The position numbers and the translations under genes were made by a program. From assembly GCF_030527935.1 (NCBI RefSeq), contig NZ_JAUMZV010000023.1, forward strand, positions 1 to 35,555: a stretch of DNA of 35,555 nucleotides. Direction: 5' to 3'. Shown in pieces: positions 31,202 through 35,555 of this stretch (positions are counted from its first letter, which is position 1; each line of letters opens with the position of its first letter). The notes below the pieces were generated by a model that made no database searches, had not been told where the DNA came from, and saw nothing but the letters and a program-made list of their open reading frames with translations. Origin of the DNA: Kingella sp. (in: b-proteobacteria) (GTDB lineage: Bacteria > Pseudomonadota > Gammaproteobacteria > Burkholderiales > Neisseriaceae).

Positions 31202-32728
31202 TTAGGCGATGGGGTTTTTGCGCGGGCGACCACGGCGGCGGGGCATCGCAGGGGCTTCGCTGGTGTTTGGCTGCACGGTGGATGGCGTGCCTTGTGGCGC
31301 GGGCGTGGCGGTGGGTTGGTTGGGTTTGGCTTCGCCGAAACTCGCCCCGCTGGTTTTGGCTTCGCCGAAACTCGCTCCGCTGGTTTTGGCTTCGCCGAAA
31401 CTCGTGTTACTCGTTTTCAGGCTGCCTTGGGTGTTGTTGCTGTGGCCCGCCTGATTATTTTTGTGGGCATTACCACCGCGCATCAGGTCAAAAAAGTCGG
31501 CGTTGTTTTTGGTTTGCTTGATTTTATCCAGCAGAAACTCGGCGGCTTCCACATCGTCCATCGGATGAATCACGCGGCGCAGCATCCACATCCGTTGCAA
31601 CTGGTCGGCGGGGACGATAAGCTCTTCGCGGCGCGTGCCCGATTTGTTGATGTTGATGGCGGGGAATACGCGCTTTTCGGCAAGGCGGCGGTCTAGGCTC
31701 AATTCCATGTTGCCCGTGCCTTTAAATTCTTCAAAAATCACATCATCCATGCGGCTGCCTGTTTCCACCAACGCGGTGGCGATGATAGTGAGCGAGCCAC
31801 CTTCTTCCACGTTGCGCGCCGCGCCAAAGAAGCGTTTGGGACGATGCAGCGCGTGCGCATCCACGCCGCCTGTGAGCACTTTGCCCGACATCGGCACCAC
31901 GGTGTTATACGCGCGGGCAAGGCGGGTGATGCTATCTAGCAGAATAATCACGTCTTTTTTGTGTTCCACCATGCGCTTGGCTTTTTCAATCACCATTTCG
32001 GCAACTTGCACATGGCGTTGCGCGGGCTCATCAAAGGTGGACGCGACCACTTCGCCGCGCACGGAGCGCATCATTTCGGTTACTTCTTCGGGGCGTTCGT
32101 CAATCAGCAATACGATGAGTTCAGCGTTGGGATAATTGGCGGTGATGGCGTGGGCGATGTTTTGCAGCATCACGGTTTTGCCTGTTTTGGGAGGCGCAAC
32201 CAGCAAGGCGCGTTGCCCGAAGCCGATGGGCGAAATCAGGTCAATAATCCGTCCCGTGATGTTTTCGGTGGATTGGTTGTCGCGCTCCAATTTGAGCTGG
32301 CGCGTGGGGAACAGCGGGGTTAAGTTTTCAAACAGGATTTTGTGGCGACTGCTTTCGGGGTGGTCGCCATTTACGCTGTCTAGCCGCACCAGCGCGAAGT
32401 ATTTTTCATCGTTTTTGGGCACGCGCACCGTGCCTTCGATGGTGTCGCCTGTGTGCAAATTGAAGCGGCGGATTTGCTGCGGGGAAACGTAAATATCATC
32501 GGGATTGGCAAGGTAGGATGTTGCCGCGCTGCGCAAAAAGCCATAGCCATCGGGCAGCACTTCCAGCGTGCCCGAGCAGATGAATTCTTGCCCGTTTTGA
32601 ATCAGCTCGCGCACAATTTGGAAAACAAGGTCTTGTTTTCGCAAGCGGTTTGCGCCGTCTATGCCCATTTTTTCGGCTTGGGCGAGAAGTTCCGTGATGT
32701 GTTTGGTTTGGAGTTCGGTAACGTGCAT
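31202..32728 (-). CDS. rho: Transcription termination factor Rho with a repeat-bearing C-terminal tail
   Basis: Rho is the hexameric RNA helicase that ends transcription. Residues 1-416 match a full normal Rho (about 420). They include the RNA-binding OB domain (GYGFLRS, then DDIYVSPQQIRRFNL), Walker A at 171-185 (LLVAPPKTGKT), Walker B VIILLDSITRLARA, the Q-loop/R-loop region SGKVLTGG and a C-terminal end at NNADFFDLM. After this comes a tail of about 90 residues not found in standard Rho. It has GSLKT from a DUS, three copies of TSxxSFGEAK at 439-468 from the SEAK repeat, a Pro/Thr-rich linker, and PRRRGRPRKNP at 496-506, which resembles an AT-hook. The core catalytic residues look intact. 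Confidence 0.96.
   Translation of the reverse strand: MHVTELQTKHITELLAQAEKMGIDGANRLRKQDLVFQIVRELIQNGQEFICSGTLEVLPDGYGFLRSAATSYLANPDDIYVSPQQIRRFNLHTGDTIEGTVRVPKNDEKYFALVRLDSVNGDHPESSRHKILFENLTPLFPTRQLKLERDNQSTENITGRIIDLISPIGFGQRALLVAPPKTGKTVMLQNIAHAITANYPNAELIVLLIDERPEEVTEMMRSVRGEVVASTFDEPAQRHVQVAEMVIEKAKRMVEHKKDVIILLDSITRLARAYNTVVPMSGKVLTGGVDAHALHRPKRFFGAARNVEEGGSLTIIATALVETGSRMDDVIFEEFKGTGNMELSLDRRLAEKRVFPAININKSGTRREELIVPADQLQRMWMLRRVIHPMDDVEAAEFLLDKIKQTKNNADFFDLMRGGNAHKNNQAGHSNNTQGSLKTSNTSFGEAKTSGASFGEAKTSGASFGEAKPNQPTATPAPQGTPSTVQPNTSEAPAMPRRRGRPRKNPIA
31325..31429. repeat. Three tandem SEAK units with DUS inside rho
   Basis: TTTGGCTTCGCCGAAACTCG-type units of about 30 bp occur three times in tandem, ending in an inverted DUS (GTTTTCAGGCTGCC). 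On the minus strand they encode GSLKTSNTSFGEAK and two copies of TSGASFGEAK. Confidence 0.85.
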
Positions 32729-32813
32729 GGTGGTTTGAGATTGTTTGTGAATAAGGGATAGGCAGCCTGAAAGTGGCTTTGCGTGCTGCCGTGCGAAGTG
32801 GAAATAAATTTTA

Positions 32814-32978
32814 AGAACCTGTATTCACTATTTTCATAGGCAGATTTTATGAAATAAAAGCGCGGATACAAGGCAGAAAGCGCAGCAAGGTTGGACACCT
32901 TGCGAGCATTTTTAACGCGATAGCCGCGTTTTTAGGGCATAAAAAGATGCCTATGAAAATTAGTGAATATAGGTTCTA
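32814..32978. mobile_element. 165-bp MITE-like element (copy 2)
   Basis: Same ends and length as the element at 3672-3836, with a few mismatches and one or two inserted bases in the right end (ATTAGTGAATATAGGTTCT). The 537-bp gap between rho and the small membrane protein holds this element, a DUS near 32759, a SEAK-like unit at 33077 and DUS at 33105, 33200 and 33234; no gene is seen. Confidence 0.78.
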
Positions 32979-33076
32979 AGTGATGAAAATGTGCCTGATG
33001 TGGCGTAGAACTTTGAAACGCGCGGATTTTAGGGGTTGGGGCGGGGTGTTGTCAAATTTGCGGTGTGTAAAGGCGT

Positions 33077-33119
33077 TTTAGTTTCGCAGAAACGCGCGTT
33101 GCTTGTTTTCAGGCTGCCT
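33077..33119. repeat. SEAK-like repeat unit with DUS
   Basis: AGTTTCGCAGAAACGCGCGT is followed by TGCTTGTTTTCAGGCTGCC. It is a diverged member of the same family as the units at 6653 and 35227. Confidence 0.6.
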
Positions 33120-33265
33120 TAAATAGCATGGCGGGCGTGTAAACGGGATTATGTAAACAAATGTGAAGTGTAGTAGAATGTAGTTGAAACAAACTTTCAG
33201 GCTGCCTAATGCGTGGGCTGTTGTAAATTACATGGCAGCCTGAAAGTAAGAACTGGAAAGGTTGA

Positions 33266-33511
33266 ATGATGTGGAAATTTTTGTTGGTGGCGTTGGTGAT
33301 TGCGGCGTGGCTGGCTTGGCTGCGCAATAACAGTATGTCGGCGGCGCGGTTTTTGTATGAGAGCGTGAAAAGCAATCCGAAAACGCATGAATGGCTGCGG
33401 CAGAATGTGTCGGGCAATCGTATCAATGATTTGGTCGCTATACGGCAGCGGTTTGGTTTGTCGTTGCGGTATGCTGTTGAATTGCTGGATGAGTTTCAGG
33501 CGCGGCGGTAG
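33266..33511 (+). CDS. Small membrane-anchored protein of unknown function
   Basis: The 81-residue protein has one N-terminal hydrophobic segment (FLLVALVIAAWLAWL) and a basic, helical C-terminal part (VAIRQRFGLSLRYAVELLDEFQ), which suggests a single-pass inner-membrane protein with a cytoplasmic tail. The tail faintly resembles the C-terminal helix of L7/L12-like proteins (a 'GLSLRYAVELL' pattern). I do not recognise a family. AAAGG at about 33256 precedes two adjacent ATGs (33266 and 33269). A near-DUS sequence (TTTCAGGCGC) lies at its end. Confidence 0.6.
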   Translation: MMWKFLLVALVIAAWLAWLRNNSMSAARFLYESVKSNPKTHEWLRQNVSGNRINDLVAIRQRFGLSLRYAVELLDEFQARR

Positions 33512-33568
33512 CGCGGTAAATCAAAGATAATAGGCAGCCTGAAACCTTTGCAAAGCCTAAAACACAAC

Positions 33569-33701
33569 AAGAAATAGTCAATTTCTCCGTCATTCCCGCG
33601 TAGGCGGGAATCTTGGTTAAATTTACGCAACAGATTGTTTTTTCATATATTTATGAATATCACACAAGATTCCCGCCTACGCGGGAATGACGGCATTTCT
33701 T
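33569..33701. repeat. Paired dRS3 elements in inverted orientation
   Basis: Two perfect dRS3 sequences (ATTCCCGCGTAGGCGGGAAT at 33592-33611 and its complement at 33669-33688) lie within 29-bp exact inverted repeats at 33587-33615 and 33665-33693. They are separated by a 49-bp AT-rich spacer and bounded by AAGAAAT arms. The layout recalls neisserial intergenic mosaic elements, in which dRS3 copies flank short unique segments and are target sites for filamentous phage. It lies just upstream of nudE. Confidence 0.8.
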
Positions 33702-33770
33702 ATTTTTCAGGCTGCCGTTGGGGGGGTCGCAAAGATTTCAGCCTGAAATCGGATAACAAAAAGGAACAAC

Positions 33771-34343
33771 ATGAGTTTTTTAGACACAGAACAACAAAAA
33801 CCCGAAGTGCTGGCGGTGCGCTTGGCGGCGAAAACGCGCATTTTTGAAGTGCAGGAAGTGGATTTGCGTTTTGCCAACGGGGCGGAGCGCACTTATGAGC
33901 GTTTAACGCCATCGCGCAAGCCTGCGGTGATGGTGTTGCCGATTGAGCGGGGCGAGTTGATTATGGTGCGCGAGTATGCGGTTGGCCCTGAACGCTATGA
34001 ATTGTCGTGCGTGAAAGGTTTGATTGATGCGGGCGAAACGCCTGAGCAGGCGGCGCGGCGCGAGTTGCAAGAAGAAATTGGTTTGACGGCGGCAAAATTA
34101 ACCCCGCTGCGCTCGCTATATGCGTCGCCCAGCCATATGTTTGGGCTGATGCACGTTTTTGTGGCGGAAGATTTGCGCGTGTCGCAACTGGATGGCGATG
34201 AGCCTGAACCGCTGGTGCCTGTGCGCGTGCCGTTGGCAAGGTTGGATGAGCTGATTGATGATGCGGCGATGGGCAACGCGCAAACTTTGTCGGCGTTGAT
34301 GCTGTTGCAGCGAAAGTGTCCTGAGCTTTTTCAGGCTGCCTAA
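33771..34343 (+). CDS. nudE: ADP-ribose/ADP compounds Nudix hydrolase NudE
   Basis: The protein has 190 residues. The Nudix box is GLIDAGETPEQAARRELQEE followed by IGL, with all consensus Gly, Glu and Arg positions present. Together with the N-terminal VLPIERGELIMVREYAVG and the downstream ASPSHMFGLMHVFVAEDL it matches NudE, which hydrolyses ADP-ribose, NADH and Ap3A to clear potentially toxic nucleotides. The C-terminus, FQAA followed by TAA, is an inverted DUS. AAAGGAACAAC precedes the start. The next gene, hexR, lies 25 bp downstream on the same strand. Confidence 0.9.
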   Translation: MSFLDTEQQKPEVLAVRLAAKTRIFEVQEVDLRFANGAERTYERLTPSRKPAVMVLPIERGELIMVREYAVGPERYELSCVKGLIDAGETPEQAARRELQEEIGLTAAKLTPLRSLYASPSHMFGLMHVFVAEDLRVSQLDGDEPEPLVPVRVPLARLDELIDDAAMGNAQTLSALMLLQRKCPELFQAA

Positions 34344-34368
34344 TGGATTGTAATCAAATAGGGAAGAG

Positions 34369-35211
34369 ATGATGTTAAGCAAAATTAGTGAGACTTTGGA
34401 TTCGTTGTCCAACGCGGAGCGCAAGGTGGCGGAATGCGCGCTGTCTGAGCCCAAATGGTTTGTGCACGCGGCGGTGGCGGAAATTGCGGAGCGGGCGGAA
34501 GTGTCGCAGCCCACGGTGATTCGGTTTTGCCGCAGCTTGGGCTACAAGGGGCTGCCTGAATTTAAACTGGAACTTTCTGCCAGCATCAGCCACAACGGTT
34601 TGCCGTTTGTGCACGCCGAGTTGAACACCGATGACAACATGGGCGATGTGATGGAAAAGGTGTTGGGCAACACCGCCGCCGCGCTGTTGGGCGCACGGCG
34701 CAGCCTGAACGAGAGCGAATTGGAAAACGCGATTGCCATGCTGTCGCACGCGCGGCGCATTGAGTTTTACGGCGTGGGCAATTCGGGCATTGTGGCGCAG
34801 GATGCGCAGCATAAGTTTTTCCGCTTTGGCGTGTCCACCGTGGCGTATTCGGATACGCATATTCAACTGATGGCAGCGGCGGTTTTAACGCCGCAGGATG
34901 TGCTGGTGGTGATTTCTAATTCGGGCTCGTCGATTGAGCTTTTGGATGCGGTGAGCATCGCCAAGGAAAACGGCGCGAAGGTGATTGTGATTACCCGCGC
35001 GGGCAGCCCGCTGGCGCAGTTTGCCGATTGCGAGCTGGCTTTGGCGGCGCAGGAAGACGCGCATCGCTATTCGCCGATGGTGTCGCGCTCGTTGCAGCTG
35101 GCGGTGATTGATATTTTGGCGATAGGCTTGGCATTGCGCTTGGGCGAAACGGCTTCGTTGCAGTTGGAAAAAGGCAAACGCAGCATTTTGAGCCATCGCG
35201 TGAATGATTGA
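34369..35211 (+). CDS. hexR: RpiR/HexR family transcriptional regulator
   Basis: The protein is about 280 residues. The N-terminal helix-turn-helix is LSNAERKVAECAL, then EIAERAEVSQPTVIRFCRSL and GYKGLPEFKLEL. The C-terminal SIS sugar-phosphate domain has RIEFYGVGNSGIVAQDAQHK, DVLVVISNSGSSIELLDA and VIVITRAGSPLAQ. These match HexR, the repressor of central carbohydrate genes (zwf, edd, glk type) that senses an Entner-Doudoroff sugar phosphate. None of those genes is adjacent. ATG 34372 is an equally good start (MLSKI, as in other HexR proteins), with GGGAAGAG just upstream. Confidence 0.9.
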   Translation: MMLSKISETLDSLSNAERKVAECALSEPKWFVHAAVAEIAERAEVSQPTVIRFCRSLGYKGLPEFKLELSASISHNGLPFVHAELNTDDNMGDVMEKVLGNTAAALLGARRSLNESELENAIAMLSHARRIEFYGVGNSGIVAQDAQHKFFRFGVSTVAYSDTHIQLMAAAVLTPQDVLVVISNSGSSIELLDAVSIAKENGAKVIVITRAGSPLAQFADCELALAAQEDAHRYSPMVSRSLQLAVIDILAIGLALRLGETASLQLEKGKRSILSHRVND

Positions 35212-35226
35212 TGGGCGGGTGGGGTT

Positions 35227-35270
35227 TGGGCTTCGCCGAAACGCGCGTTGTTTGTTTTCAGGCTGCCTTT
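35227..35270. repeat. SEAK-like repeat unit with DUS
   Basis: TTGGGCTTCGCCGAAACGCG is followed by an inverted DUS (TTTTCAGGCTGCC). It lies after hexR and faces another DUS at 35280, forming a possible hexR terminator. Confidence 0.6.
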
Positions 35271-35299
35271 TACATCCCAAAGGCAGCCTGAAAATCCAA

Positions 35300-35380
35300 A
35301 TGGAGCGGCGACGGCTCGTCGCCAAATGGCGGCTGTTAATCAAACTTTAAAAAGATGTCGGCGAGCCGCCGACGTTCCAT
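35300..35380. repeat. Twin-hairpin repeat unit (copy 4)
   Basis: ATGGAGCG to CGTTCCAT with hairpins GGCGACGGCTCGTCGCC and GTCGGCGAGCCGCCGAC, nearly identical to the copy at 14583. DUS lies on the left, and CGGTTGCAGATTTTGCCAAG and a degenerate DUS on the right. With the DUS at 35456 this accounts for most of the 344-bp stretch after hexR; no gene is seen. Confidence 0.75.
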
Positions 35381-35504
35381 CGGTTGCAGATTTTGCCAAG
35401 GTTTCAGCTTGAAAACATAGGCGGCGTGTTGTCCACCATGTTGCGCCATCCCAGTAGGCAGCCTGAAAACCATCAAAGTTAAAACAAACATCCAAATAAA
35501 ATTT

Positions 35505-35555
35505 GGGGCTGTCCTAGATAACTAGGATAAATTACTTCTTACCAATTGTTTTAAA
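35505..35555. mobile_element. Possible insertion-sequence end at the window edge
   Basis: GGGGCTGTCC at 35505 looks like a terminal inverted repeat of an IS1595/IS5-type element and is followed by the palindrome TCCTAGATAACTAGGA (35512-35527). On the minus strand an open frame entering from beyond the window ends in FKTIGKK and a TAA at 35534-35532, which could be the end of a transposase. Too little is visible to name the family. Confidence 0.35.

Larger units (their letters stand above)
1772..35467. repeat. Dispersed Kingella-type DNA uptake sequences (AGGCAGCCTGAA)
   Basis: The 12-mer AGGCAGCCTGAA or its complement recurs dozens of times between the first clear copy (1772-1783) and the last (35456-35467). 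It is the Kingella dialect of the neisserial uptake sequence recognised by the pilin ComP during natural transformation. Copies often form inverted pairs at gene ends that can act as terminators. Several are embedded in reading frames: GSLK, QPE or a terminal AA-stop in one orientation, and FQAA or FRLP in the other. The first 1.7 kb lacks them. Confidence 0.95.

Noticed and set aside
30524..31696. 390-codon plus-strand frame across the MBL hydrolase and rho
   Set aside because: It spans two real minus-strand genes with clear catalytic motifs; its repeats are antisense of the SEAK units.
1..35555. tRNA or rRNA genes
   Set aside because: No T-arm GGTTCGAATCC-type motif or rRNA segment was seen; a tRNA search program would be needed to exclude a diverged one.

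Overview
The window is a chromosomal segment of a Neisseriaceae bacterium, most likely Kingella or a close relative. The main evidence is the very dense 12-mer AGGCAGCCTGAA, the Kingella dialect of the neisserial DNA uptake sequence (DUS). It occurs in nearly every intergenic gap, often as inverted pairs, and also inside reading frames. The housekeeping genes (ubiX, hslO, murA, ctpA, ftsY, ispH, lspA, rpmE, rho, nudE, hexR) fit a betaproteobacterium. No rRNA, tRNA or CRISPR array was seen.

Layout. 1-1.03 kb: a frameshifted integrative-element membrane gene (DUF4400/TIGR03747 type) in DUS-free DNA. 1.03-4.45 kb, minus strand: a secreted TPR-like protein, a periplasmic ATP-dependent DNA ligase (LigE type), a histidine phosphatase and a PAP2-type membrane phosphatase. 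4.58-9.72 kb, plus strand: ubiX, hslO, an orphan NTF2-fold immunity-like gene, murA and ctpA. 9.9-11.3 kb: a DUF945 protein. 11.5-13.4 kb: ftsY with a long N-terminal region built around 13 in-frame DUS copies. 13.6-18.2 kb, plus strand: a four-gene set (C-C bond lyase, PRTase-TRSP, HAD hydrolase, StiP/PRTase-PELOTA). It matches the biosynthetic module known from tellurium-resistance (Ter) loci, but no ter genes are present. 23.2-18.3 kb, minus strand: the arginine deiminase operon arcDABC behind a perfect FNR-type site. 23.6-25.1 kb: an RbbA-like double ATPase lacking its membrane half. 25.6-27.1 kb: a broken FadL/OmpP1 gene. 27.4-30.0 kb, minus strand: ispH, an Abi_2/AbiF-type HEPN gene and lspA. 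Next to the Abi gene is a predicted small structured RNA with its own promoter and terminator. 30.1-35.2 kb: rpmE, an MBL-fold hydrolase, rho with an unusual C-terminal extension, a small membrane protein, nudE and hexR. The right edge looks like the end of an insertion sequence.

The gaps are filled with small repeats: two 165-bp MITE-like elements, about four copies of a twin-hairpin unit, a Correia-like element, dRS3-type inverted repeats, and a 'SEAK' repeat that has also entered the coding sequences of rho and the histidine phosphatase.

The candidates most worth study are the Abi/ncRNA cassette between lspA and ispH, the ter-less Ter biosynthetic module, and the repeat-derived protein extensions in FtsY and Rho.
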